Positions 16,744 through 24,676 of a stretch of 64,000 bases of DNA are shown piece by piece. The position numbers and the translations under genes were made by a program. Source of the stretch: CAZNPU01 sp964575335 (GTDB lineage: Bacteria; Planctomycetota; Phycisphaerae; Phycisphaerales; SM1A02); the NCBI GenBank assembly GCA_964575335.1, contig CAZNPU010000001.1:248001-312000 (forward strand). The letters run 5' to 3'. The first letter of the stretch is position 1. The number at the start of each line of letters is the position of its first letter. The notes under the pieces were generated by a model. It had not been told where the DNA came from and did no database searches. It was given only the letters and a program-made list of their open reading frames with translations.

Positions 16744-18027
16744 ATGACCGAGATTTTCACCGCCCAATTCATCACCTCGATCCTGGTGATCTTCATCATC
16801 ATGCACCTGGCGCTTGGCGCCGCGGCATATCTGATTCTCCTGGAGCGCAAGATTTCCGCATGGGCGCAGGACCGTATCGGCCCCAATCGCACCGGACCGC
16901 TTGGATTGCTCCAGCCGCTCGCAGACGGCCTGAAGCTGTTTGTGAAGGAAGATTTCATTCCGCGCGGAGCTGACAAGCCGTTGTTTATTCTCGCGCCGGG
17001 TTTGAGCGTGATCGCGGCGATGATCGGCTTTGCGGTGATTCCGTGGGCCGGATGGCTGGATACTTCGACGATTCCCTTTGCCGATGCGCTGGGCATTGCC
17101 GGTCACACTGTGAAGATCATGGGCGCCGACGTGAACATCGGCATCGTGTATCTCGTCGCCACCGCATCGCTTGGGGTGTACGGCGTCGCGCTGGGCGGCT
17201 GGGCGTCCAACAGCAAGTATTCGTTCCTGGGCGGTCTTCGCGCATCAGCCCAGATGATCAGCTACGAAATTCCCATGGGGCTCGCGCTGCTGTGCGTCAT
17301 TCTCACCGCCGGCAGCGTGCAGGCCGATGCCATCGTCGCCAGCCAGATGGGCAGCGGCAATCAGTGGTACCTACTGCATCAGCCGCTGGCGGCAATCATC
17401 TTTTACATCTGCATGCTGGCGGAAGCCAACCGCGCGCCGTTCGATCTGGCGGAAGCTGAAGCGGAGCTTGTCGGCGGCTGGCACACCGAATACTCGTCAA
17501 TGAAGTGGGCGATGTTCTTCCTTGGCGAGTACGTTCATATGTTCGTGGGCAGCGCGTTTTTCGTCGTGCTGTTCCTGGGCGGCTGGTCGCTCAACCCGTT
17601 CGGCGTCGGACCCGACCTGCATTCCACCGGCAGCTTCTGGATCGTGCTTGCACAGTTCGCTGTGGTCCTGGGCAAGATCTTCCTGATGATCTGCCTGACG
17701 ATGATGGTGCGCTGGACGCTGCCGCGATTCCGTTTCGATCAGCTCATGCGGCTGTCGTGGGAAGGCATGATTCCTGCAAGCCTGCTTCTGTTGCTGATGA
17801 CAAGCTTCATGCTATTCATGGGATGGGGCGCGTTCATGTGGCTCGGTTCAGTTGCGGCGCTGCTGATCATCTGGTTCGCCGGTCCGATGTTGCCGAAGCA
17901 GCCCAATCCCAATCGTCGCATTCCATTGATTGGCAGCCGCTTCAGTCCGCTTCACGAACGTGACGTGGCGACTGCGCCGACCGAACCGCTGGCGCTGTCT
18001 GACGCGCCCGGCCGCGATCGCGGCTGA
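16744..18027 (+). CDS. nuoH: NADH-quinone oxidoreductase subunit H (complex I)
   Basis: A 427-residue polytopic membrane subunit of complex I that forms the quinone-access channel with NuoB and NuoD. Conserved loops are ERKISAWAQDRIGPNRTGP (residues about 34-52), NRAPFDLAEAEAELVGGWHTEYSS and the first-loop segment LADGLKLFVKEDF. About eight hydrophobic helices can be counted. The length is typical apart from a polar C-terminal tail of about 40 residues. TAGAAT, ten bases before the ATG, resembles a -10 box and could give a very short leader. Notably no other nuo gene is adjacent. The upstream gene is the DUF2325-like one and the downstream kilobase is gene-poor, so this subunit is encoded apart from the rest of complex I. 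Confidence 0.95.
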   Translation: MTEIFTAQFITSILVIFIIMHLALGAAAYLILLERKISAWAQDRIGPNRTGPLGLLQPLADGLKLFVKEDFIPRGADKPLFILAPGLSVIAAMIGFAVIPWAGWLDTSTIPFADALGIAGHTVKIMGADVNIGIVYLVATASLGVYGVALGGWASNSKYSFLGGLRASAQMISYEIPMGLALLCVILTAGSVQADAIVASQMGSGNQWYLLHQPLAAIIFYICMLAEANRAPFDLAEAEAELVGGWHTEYSSMKWAMFFLGEYVHMFVGSAFFVVLFLGGWSLNPFGVGPDLHSTGSFWIVLAQFAVVLGKIFLMICLTMMVRWTLPRFRFDQLMRLSWEGMIPASLLLLLMTSFMLFMGWGAFMWLGSVAALLIIWFAGPMLPKQPNPNRRIPLIGSRFSPLHERDVATAPTEPLALSDAPGRDRG

Positions 18028-18092
18028 GCGGACATGCGCGATGTCGCGCAGTGCATGCTGCAACAGATCACACAAAGCACATCACATCACAC

Positions 18093-18136
18093 CACGCCGC
18101 AACCGCTTGTCTGACTTGCAAGCGTTTCGCGGCGTG
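18093..18136 (+). terminator. Imperfect hairpin downstream of nuoH
   Basis: CACGCCGC (18093-18100) pairs with GCGGCGTG (18129-18136), and CGCTTG (18104-18109) pairs with CAAGCG (18119-18124). The hairpin lies 65 bases after the nuoH stop. There is no uridine run after it on the plus strand, so it may be a processing or transcript-stabilising hairpin rather than a true intrinsic terminator. Confidence 0.4.
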
Positions 18137-18180
18137 TTGTGTTATGCGTGATGATGATACTGATGATGCATTTCACTGTT

Positions 18181-18225
18181 CAAAAATGACAGGCGCCGAT
18201 CGGTCGGAGGTTCGATCGGCGCCTG
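18181..18225 (-). terminator. Intrinsic terminator, minus strand
   Basis: A perfect 13-bp stem (18190-18202 with 18213-18225, ten-base loop) is followed on the minus strand by TCATTTTTG. Stem, loop and uridine run fit a rho-independent terminator. No minus-strand protein gene precedes it. Confidence 0.75.
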
Positions 18226-18304
18226 GAAGAAGATCATGCTGCTGACATCGTACAACCGTTTCGGTGATTGACGATATCCAAACTGTACCCACCAACGCGC
18301 CTGT
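18182..18304 (-). ncRNA. Candidate small RNA of about 120 nt
   Basis: This is inferred from a promoter-like element (18311-18338) about 120 bases upstream of a strong intrinsic terminator (18181-18225), with no supportable reading frame between. It does not match the signature sequences of SRP RNA, 6S, tmRNA or RNase P that I know. Half of the transcript is the terminator hairpin. The 5' half (about 18230-18304) is GC-mixed and could be the regulatory part. Transcription start is placed about seven bases after the -10 and is approximate. Confidence 0.45.
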
Positions 18305-18310
18305 CAAGCA

Positions 18311-18338
18311 AGTATAAAGCGCTGGCAGTTGTCGCCAA
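18311..18338 (-). promoter_or_regulatory. Candidate sigma-70 promoter on the minus strand
   Basis: Read on the minus strand, TTGGCG (18338-18333) and TATACT (18316-18311) are 16 bases apart, which gives 4/6 and 5/6 matches to consensus. It points at the terminator at 18181-18225. Confidence 0.5.
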
Positions 18339-19015
18339 TGTAGTAACACCGGGGAGTACACGTCAAGCACAAGCAGGCGCGCCGCTGCAACTGCTTCCCC
18401 CCCTCGGCAGTGCAACCGCAGTGCAGTCATGATGATCGTCGATGGTGATAAGCCGATTGGCGAGTTCATCCATTGACTGACGCTTCCCATACGCAGCGCA
18501 ATGCAAATCCCGGTGCGCCAGGACCGATGGGTTGATTGAAGCCGCAGCCGCAATCGCAATTACAGATGCCCTCTTGCGGATCAACATTGATCTGATGACA
18601 GCACATCAGTCCGTCAATGGACGTTGGATCAATCGCGCATCAGGAGCGACAGATCCGTTTCCAGTGAGCCGGTGCGGTTCAGTTCAGTCCAGTTCATGCT
18701 GCCGTCTCCGGATCGGTATGTTGGCGATCGTCTGCGATGACTGTTTGAACGAAACGCCGAAGCGATCTTTAAGCTGCGCTTGTCATCAGCGTCTGTCCGC
18801 AGGTCGGGTTGCAGATGACGTAGCCGATGTTGACCTGCAGTGTGGCGGCCGATGAGGCATCGCGAAGCTCGCGCTTAGCGTCTGGAACAAAGTCGGGTTT
18901 ATCCAGAGAACTGTTCCATCACGGCTGCATTGCGTCTATCGTACTGAACCACCAGCAGCGAACAGGCGCACGTGAATGATCGCGCTGATGCTGATGATGA
19001 ACAGCAGGTTGAACC

Positions 19016-19225
19016 ATGCGACGAGTGATTGAGACAATCGGCGGCCTGTGGGAATTGTTCCTGCTGGGATGGCGGTCTCGCTTTCGATTCAATTCCCCAT
19101 ACTGGCGCTGGCGCTATGAAACCGCCTTTGGCAGCGATCCGGCGCTCCGCCCGCCTCGGCGAGAACGAATCAGGGCCATGCTCGATTACGGCCGGTGGGT
19201 CCGCCGGATGAAAAAACTGCAATGA
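19016..19225 (+). CDS. Small conserved protein, W/R-rich, unknown function
   Basis: A 69-residue basic protein with an N-terminal semi-hydrophobic helix (IETIGGLWELFLLGW), then RFRFNSPYWRWRYETAFG and a C-terminal helix ending LDYGRWVRRMKKL. I recall similar short proteins with the SPYWxWRxxTAFG core from planctomycete genomes. That is memory, not a search result. Tryptophans and arginines next to a hydrophobic helix suggest peripheral membrane association. Only a weak ribosome binding site precedes the ATG. No neighbour shares its operon: radA begins about 200 bases later. Confidence 0.6.
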   Translation: MRRVIETIGGLWELFLLGWRSRFRFNSPYWRWRYETAFGSDPALRPPRRERIRAMLDYGRWVRRMKKLQ

Positions 19226-19426
19226 GCATGAACGAACAGCGCAAACGGGAAGCTGAAGCCAGTATTCATTGAATTGGATCGAGCGGTATGAAGTTCAAAA
19301 GCCGCAAACGGAACGCAGCGCTGAGATGTCGTGATGTTTTCCTGCCCGGGTGATGTGAGCGACTTTCTGCGTGCTGCGCGCGGATTTCAGCTTTCTGCAT
19401 ACTGCTTTGGCCCATAGACTTTTCGC

Positions 19427-20893
19427 ATGGCGAAAGCGAAGGCGCATTACATCTGCCGATCGTGCGGTGGCGTGCAGGTGCAGTGGATGGGCAAATGCCC
19501 GGACTGCGGCACATGGGATGCGCTGGAGCGGTTTGTCGAGCCGAAGCCGGAGAAGTCGATCCATCGCGGGCTGGCTGAATCGTGGGCGACAGCCGTTGCG
19601 GGAGAGGGATCATCATCAACACCAGTTGGCCAGGCCGTTGCCATCGCCACGCCCTTGCCGGAGATTCAAAGCGCCGATGTTGCCCGAGTGCCGACGGGCA
19701 TTGGTGAATTTGACCGCGTGCTTGGCGGCGGGCTGGTGCCGGGGTCGGTCATTCTCCTTGGCGGCGATCCGGGGATCGGCAAGTCAACGCTGCTGTTGCA
19801 AGCCGCGGGCCGCATGGCTCAGCAGGGTCAGCGCGTGCTGTATGTGAGCAGCGAGGAGTCTGCCTATCAGACGCGTTTGCGCGCTGAGCGATTGTTCGAA
19901 CATGAAGGCATCAGGATCAGTCCCGTCAAAGCGCAAGCGGTTGAAGGCATAGCGCAGCTCGATCAGCTTTACGTGCTTGCGGACACCAATCTTGCGCGCA
20001 TTGTGGAACAGGCCCGAAAGGTGAGGCCTGCGGTATGCGTGATCGATTCGATTCAAATGGTGTACAAGGGCGATCTCGATGCTGCGCCCGGAAGCGTTGC
20101 GCAGTTGCGGCGGTGCTGCATGGAGCTGGTGTATCTGGCGAAGATCAGCGGTATGGCGATCGCGCTGGTGGGGCATGTAACCAAGGAAGGCGCGCTCGCT
20201 GGGCCGAAGCTGCTGGAACATCTTGTCGATGCGGTGCTGTCATTCGAAGGCGACCGTCATCATGCGCATCGCGTTGTGCGTGGCGTCAAGAACCGCTATG
20301 GCACCACGCTTGAGGTGGGACTATTTGAAATGACCGGCGCGGGATTGATCGAGATCGCCGATGTTGCTGCGCTGATTGATCCGGCCACGCAGCCTAACCC
20401 GGGATCGGTGGTGTGTCCGGCCATGCACGGCTCGCGCTGTCTGCTGGTTGAACTGCAGGCGCTGACGGCAACGGGATTTCTCGGTTCGGCCAAGCGGAAG
20501 ACCTCGGGGCTTGACGGCAATCGTTTGGCAATGCTGATTGCTGTGCTGGAAAAGCATGGCGGCTTGCGGCTGGCGGATCAGGATGTCTTTGCGTCGGCGG
20601 TAGGCGGGTTGAAGATCATCGAGCCGGCAGCGGATCTTGCGCTCTGCCTGGCGATCGCGGGAGCGCACTATCGGCGAGCCATGCCGCCCGGCGTTGCGGT
20701 GGCGGGCGAGGTTGGGTTGGGCGGGGAGGTGCGGCACGTGCATCAACTGCAGCAGCGCGTGCGCGAAGCGCAGCGGCTGGGGTATCGCACAATCGTTCTG
20801 CCAGCCGCGGGGGAGCATCCGAATTTATCGGACGTGGCGATCGTGCCCGTGCGCACGCTCGCTGATGCGCTGGAGCTTCTCCAGCCAGCATAA
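19427..20893 (+). CDS. radA: DNA repair protein RadA/Sms
   Basis: A 488-residue RecA-related branch-migration ATPase that helps process recombination intermediates. The N-terminal zinc finger is C10-x2-C13 with C24-x2-C27 (CRSCGG, CPDCG). Walker A GGDPGIGKST spans residues 112-121, with Walker B in VCVIDSIQ. The RadA-specific KNRYG motif follows at about residue 287. The C-terminal Lon-protease-like domain contains GGLKIIEPAADLALCLAIA and VAVAGEVGLGGEVR. The length is slightly above the usual 450-460. No partner genes are adjacent. Confidence 0.96.
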   Translation: MAKAKAHYICRSCGGVQVQWMGKCPDCGTWDALERFVEPKPEKSIHRGLAESWATAVAGEGSSSTPVGQAVAIATPLPEIQSADVARVPTGIGEFDRVLGGGLVPGSVILLGGDPGIGKSTLLLQAAGRMAQQGQRVLYVSSEESAYQTRLRAERLFEHEGIRISPVKAQAVEGIAQLDQLYVLADTNLARIVEQARKVRPAVCVIDSIQMVYKGDLDAAPGSVAQLRRCCMELVYLAKISGMAIALVGHVTKEGALAGPKLLEHLVDAVLSFEGDRHHAHRVVRGVKNRYGTTLEVGLFEMTGAGLIEIADVAALIDPATQPNPGSVVCPAMHGSRCLLVELQALTATGFLGSAKRKTSGLDGNRLAMLIAVLEKHGGLRLADQDVFASAVGGLKIIEPAADLALCLAIAGAHYRRAMPPGVAVAGEVGLGGEVRHVHQLQQRVREAQRLGYRTIVLPAAGEHPNLSDVAIVPVRTLADALELLQPA

Positions 20894-21411
20894 AGCGAAG
20901 AATCGCAGGTCGGCGCATTGTGAACAATCACATTGTCTGCAGAAAAGGGGGACGGCAAGGGAATTGGCAGCCGCATTGCGTGCGCCGCGATGCACTGACG
21001 CGTTCATGCGGGCCTGGAGGCGGTGAAAACGCCGATTTGGAAAGAAAGTGGCTGCAAACTTTGGCGTTTGAACACGCTGGTAGCCGAAAACTTATCTTCC
21101 CGGCGTTGATGTTGACGTTACGGCGACGGGATTTTTTGGCGTAAGTGATGTTTTTACAAAGAGTTGCGCAATATCACGGTTCTAGCAGGTATAGTGAACG
21201 CAAACAATTTGTTCACAGACCACTAACCTCAAGTGGCATTGACGCAACAAGACAGGTATGATTCGGCCTTTCAATAGTTCGGCCGGATATGGCCGATGAA
21301 TTTGAACACGTCCGCTCCAAGCCTTGTGGCTTGGGTTTGCGCGGACGGGTGGATGAAGAAGGACTCTTGGCCGGGAGCGGCGCAGAGTCCGACAGATAGG
21401 AGAGTCTTGGA
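20894..21411. other. Intergenic region with structured leader of the first porin gene
   Basis: No gene is present. TATAGT at 21190-21195 and TATGAT at 21257-21262 are -10-like but lack well-spaced -35 boxes. An imperfect inverted repeat (GTGAAC...GTTCAC, about 21194-21216) overlaps this area. From 21279 to 21390 lie three successive hairpins leading to the porin ribosome binding site. Confidence 0.5.
21310..21406 (+). promoter_or_regulatory. Structured 5' leader with mutually exclusive pairings before porin gene
   Basis: Hairpin one: GTCCGC (21310-21315) and CCAAGCC (21317-21323) pair with GGCTTGG (21328-21334) and GCGGAC (21341-21346). Hairpin two: GGACTCT (21361-21367) pairs with AGAGTCC (21384-21390). 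The same GGACTCT could instead pair with AGAGTC at 21401-21406, which overlaps the AGGAG ribosome binding site (21398-21402). This suggests, but does not show, translational control by alternative folding. Confidence 0.45.
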
Positions 21412-22725
21412 ATGAGTCGAACGACGCGAGTTGGCCTCCTCGCGGGTGCCGCTGCGCTGACGCTGACTGGCGTCAGCAATGCCACGCCTGCAAGCGAAGG
21501 CACAAGCAATGAGGAACTGATCAAGCAATTGACCGCGCGCATCGCTGCGCTGGAAGCGGATCGTGGGCAGGAGCGGCTCACCGAGCAGCGCGCTGCGGAA
21601 ATCCGCAGCCTGGTGCACGATGTCCTGGCTGATGCCGACACCCGCGCCAGCCTGCTGCAAGGCGGCATGACGGCCGGTTACGACAACGGCTTCGTGCTCA
21701 GCTCGACCGATGGCAACTGGCTGCTTCGCACCAACTTCCTGATGCAGCAGCGCTTCATCTGGAACAATCGCGACGGCGATGGCGTCGATGGCGATGTCTG
21801 GGGCTTTGAGAACCCGCGCAGCAAGTTCATCCTCACCGGTCATGTGGTGAACCCCGACTGGTTCTACCGCGTTGATGTCAACGTCGGCAGCGCAACCGGC
21901 CGCACCGGCAAGCTCAATGCTTACCTCGGTCATGATTATGGCAACGGCTGGCGCGTGCTGGCCGGTTCCATGAAGCTGCCTCTGCTTCGCGAAGAACTCG
22001 TCGAGGCGCAGTACCAGCTCGCAGTTGAACGATCGCTGTTCAACTACAGCTTCACCGGTGGTTACTCAGACGGCTTGGCTGTTCATTACCAGGGCGATGA
22101 CTTCCGCTTCATGGGTATGATCAGCGACGGCGCCAATATGGGCAACACCACGTGGAACGCCCAGAGCAATGAGTACGCCCTCACCGGCCGCGTTGAGTTC
22201 CGCGTGAACGGCAACTGGGGACAGTTCGAGCAGTTCACCAGCCGCCCCGGCGATGAGCAGGGCCTGCTCATCGGTGGTGCAATTCACTACCAGAAGGGTG
22301 ACTACGGCAACGCTGCCAACGAACCCGAAACGTTGATCCTCACCGGTGATGTGACCGCGCAGTTCGGCGGCTTCAACCTCTTCGGTGCAGTGGTGTGGTC
22401 GGAGCTCGATCCGAACATCACCGGCGTCAGCGACAGCAATCCCTGGGGCTTTGTGATCCAGGGCGGCGTCTATGTCAGCGATGAAGTTGAGCTCTTCGCT
22501 CGCTATGAGTACATCGACAGCGATATGAGCGGCGTTGACGAAATCAGCCTGCTCACTGGCGGCTTCAACTGGTACTTCCATGGCCAGAACGCCAAGTGGA
22601 CCACCGACATCGGCTACGCATTCGATAGCCTGCCGATGGGCAACTCACTGACTGGCTGGCAGGCCGATGCCGCCGGCGAGGATGGCCAGTGGGTCATCCG
22701 TTCGCAGTGGCAGCTGCTCTTCTAA
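21412..22725 (+). CDS. Outer-membrane porin, OprP/OprO-like
   Basis: A 437-residue exported protein. The signal peptide (MSRTTRVGLLAGAAALTLTGVSNA) is followed by a short coiled-coil segment (residues about 34-75, EELIKQLTARIAALEADRGQE), then a long region of amphipathic beta strands ending in ...WVIRSQWQLLF. The terminal phenylalanine is typical of outer-membrane beta barrels recognised by BamA. The layout matches phosphate-selective porin O/P-like proteins, but ion specificity cannot be read from the sequence. AGGAG lies about ten bases before the ATG. A strong terminator follows at 22767-22801. A paralogue begins at 23046 and shares the segment LTEQRAxEIRxLVHDVLADADTRASLL. Confidence 0.85.
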   Translation: MSRTTRVGLLAGAAALTLTGVSNATPASEGTSNEELIKQLTARIAALEADRGQERLTEQRAAEIRSLVHDVLADADTRASLLQGGMTAGYDNGFVLSSTDGNWLLRTNFLMQQRFIWNNRDGDGVDGDVWGFENPRSKFILTGHVVNPDWFYRVDVNVGSATGRTGKLNAYLGHDYGNGWRVLAGSMKLPLLREELVEAQYQLAVERSLFNYSFTGGYSDGLAVHYQGDDFRFMGMISDGANMGNTTWNAQSNEYALTGRVEFRVNGNWGQFEQFTSRPGDEQGLLIGGAIHYQKGDYGNAANEPETLILTGDVTAQFGGFNLFGAVVWSELDPNITGVSDSNPWGFVIQGGVYVSDEVELFARYEYIDSDMSGVDEISLLTGGFNWYFHGQNAKWTTDIGYAFDSLPMGNSLTGWQADAAGEDGQWVIRSQWQLLF

Positions 22726-23045
22726 TCGAAGCAGCGCAGTTCACAATTGCGTGATCTGAACTTTGCCGACCGGCTCGCATGAGCCGGTCGGTTCTTTTTT
22801 GCGGTGCAGTTCTCATCAATGCACAGCAATCACAGAAGCGGTTCGCGCGTGCGATGGCGCTGCACGACGCGATTGCGTCAGGGCATGGCGCGTTATTCAA
22901 TGCTGCCCGGGCGATCCGCACTGGCGGATATGACAGAGTTCGGTATCATCCACGCTTCGGTGAGCTCGCGCACGTGAAGCGATTTCTCAGCCATGTCAGC
23001 CGCCGACCAGTCGTTGTGCTGTGTTCGGATCAGGAGAAACGACCC
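22726..23045. other. Spacer between the two porin genes
   Basis: The spacer contains the terminator of the first porin (22767-22801). The rest has no gene. The frame of the second porin is open from 22779, but sequence before 23046 is not porin-like. Confidence 0.6.
22767..22801 (+). terminator. Intrinsic terminator of first porin gene
   Basis: An 11-bp stem CCGACCGGCTC/GAGCCGGTCGG with a four-base loop (22778-22781) is followed by TTCTTTTTT. It lies about 40 bases after the stop codon. Confidence 0.9.
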
Positions 23046-24521
23046 ATGCATCGTGTTGTACAGACGAGCGTTGTTGCCGCAGCCCTTCTCGCTGTGACTG
23101 CGTCATCAGCAAGCGCGCAGTCGCAGAGTTCTGCAGACCATCGCCAGGATGATCCGGTGCAGCAGCAGCTGCGCCAGATGCAGGAAGAACTGAATCTTCT
23201 GCGTCGCGAGAATCAGTCGATGCGCAGTGAGATTGATGATCTTCGCGCCAAGACTGATGCGGACTGGCTTACCGAGCAGCGCGCCAATGAGATTCGCGGC
23301 CTGGTGCACGACGTGCTTGCCGATGCCGACACGCGCGCAAGCCTGCTCAACGACGGCTTGGCCGCCGGTTGGAGCGAGAACTTCTTTCTCGCCAGTCCTG
23401 ATGGGCGTTTTCTGCTCACGCTGGATGGCATGCTGCAGATTCGATGGATTTACAACTATCACGATGAACCCGATCGTCATCGCCGCGGATTTGAAAACAC
23501 CCGCACGCGTCTGACGTTCCGCGGCCATGTCTTCGGGCCGGATGTTCAGTATCTCGTGCGAGGCGAGTTCAATCGCGATCAGGTTCCTGCGCCCGAAGGC
23601 GGCGGATTTGAATTGCTCGATGCGTGGGTTCGCTACAACTTCACCGACAACTGGAGCCTTCGCTTCGGACAGTTCAAGCTGCCGTTCACACGCGAGCGAT
23701 TGGTTTCGTCAGCGACCGGATTGGCTGTTGAGCGTTCGCTGGTGGATGAAACCACGAATCTTGGGCGGTCGCAGGGAGTGGAGTTGACCTATGCTGACGC
23801 CACGCAGCGTCTTGCAATGGCGCTGTCGGATGGTGCGACCTTCGGTCCCGGCGTGCGGCCGATCTTCGGCTCCATCGGTGTGCGAATGAACTCAACAGCG
23901 TTGAGCGTCGGCAACGAATGGGCTGTCACTGGCCGATACGAATACCTGTGGGCAGGCGACTGGGAGCAGTTTGCTGACCTGACCAGCCCTCCGGGCGATG
24001 AGTTCGGCTTGCTGCTGGGCATTGCGGCTCACGGCCAACAGTCCGAATCGCTGGGCACGTTCACCTTCGGCCGCGATGAGATTTTCATGGCTGGATATAC
24101 AGCTGACCTTTCTGCTGAATGGGGCGGCGTCAATGCGTTTGTGTCATTCACGCACCTGTATATCGACAGCCCCAGCAGCCTTGTCGGCCATCTCAATATC
24201 ATGGGCATTGTCGCCCAGGCCGGAATGTACATTGCCCCTCGGTGGGAGATTTTTGCCCGCTATGAATGGGGGCAGTATGACTTCCGCGGCGGCGGTACGT
24301 TGAGGGTGCCCGATCTGCATGTCGTGACCGCTGGCGTGAACTATTACATCGACGGACACGATCTCAAATGGACGACCGATCTGGGCGTGTCAATCGATGC
24401 GCTACGTATCTCCACGCCGGGTAACCTGGGCTTTGTCAGCGATCTTGCAGGATATCGCAGCGAAAGCGGGGGCGCTGAGCCGCAGATCGTGTTCCGTACG
24501 CAGTTCCAATTGCTGTTCTGA
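23046..24521 (+). CDS. Outer-membrane porin, second paralogue
   Basis: A 491-residue exported barrel protein related to the porin at 21412. It has a signal peptide (MHRVVQTSVVAAALLAVTASSASAQ), a longer coiled-coil region (about residues 38-78, VQQQLRQMQEELNLLRREN), then the shared LTEQRANEIRGLVHDVLADADTRASLL segment and a beta-rich barrel ending ...VFRTQFQLLF with a terminal phenylalanine. Motifs such as LRFGQFKLPFTRERLVSSA are typical of OprP-like porins. ATG 23046 is preceded by AGGAG at good spacing, so the longer frame from 22779 is rejected. It has its own terminator at 24577-24608. Confidence 0.85.
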   Translation: MHRVVQTSVVAAALLAVTASSASAQSQSSADHRQDDPVQQQLRQMQEELNLLRRENQSMRSEIDDLRAKTDADWLTEQRANEIRGLVHDVLADADTRASLLNDGLAAGWSENFFLASPDGRFLLTLDGMLQIRWIYNYHDEPDRHRRGFENTRTRLTFRGHVFGPDVQYLVRGEFNRDQVPAPEGGGFELLDAWVRYNFTDNWSLRFGQFKLPFTRERLVSSATGLAVERSLVDETTNLGRSQGVELTYADATQRLAMALSDGATFGPGVRPIFGSIGVRMNSTALSVGNEWAVTGRYEYLWAGDWEQFADLTSPPGDEFGLLLGIAAHGQQSESLGTFTFGRDEIFMAGYTADLSAEWGGVNAFVSFTHLYIDSPSSLVGHLNIMGIVAQAGMYIAPRWEIFARYEWGQYDFRGGGTLRVPDLHVVTAGVNYYIDGHDLKWTTDLGVSIDALRISTPGNLGFVSDLAGYRSESGGAEPQIVFRTQFQLLF

Positions 24522-24576
24522 GTTGCACGTCACCGCCTAACCGCACATCGACGACAACCGAAATGAAGCAAAACAA

Positions 24577-24608
24577 AGCCCAGGCGTTGATTGAATGCCT
24601 GGGCTTTT
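24577..24608. terminator. Bidirectional intrinsic terminator
   Basis: AGCCCAGGC (24577-24585) pairs with GCCTGGGCT (24597-24605). TTTC follows on the plus strand, and a TTTGTTTTG run follows on the minus strand. It serves the porin (+) and the convergent L,D-transpeptidase gene (-). Confidence 0.85.
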
Positions 24609-24676
24609 CATGTTTTGTGCAACAGATGCTGCAGCATGCAAACCGCAAACCGCAGCGTGCTTTGGCGTGCGATGAT

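Larger units (their letters stand above)
18028..19015. other. Gene-poor kilobase after nuoH
   Basis: No protein gene is convincing here. It holds an imperfect hairpin (18093-18136) after nuoH and a promoter-transcript-terminator arrangement on the minus strand (18182-18338). A minus-strand open stretch around 18796-18925 encodes a plausible-looking short peptide but has no start codon. The remainder shows nothing I can name. Confidence 0.55.

Noticed and set aside
18796..18925. Minus-strand open stretch encoding a peptide ending VICNPTCGQTLMTSAA
   Set aside because: The peptide looks protein-like, but the frame is closed upstream by a stop and has no usable start codon. It may be chance or a decayed fragment, and nothing decides between them.
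21239..21262. TTGACG and TATGAT as a promoter for the first porin
   Set aside because: The spacer is only about 12 bases, too short for sigma-70. The pair is unlikely to work as written.
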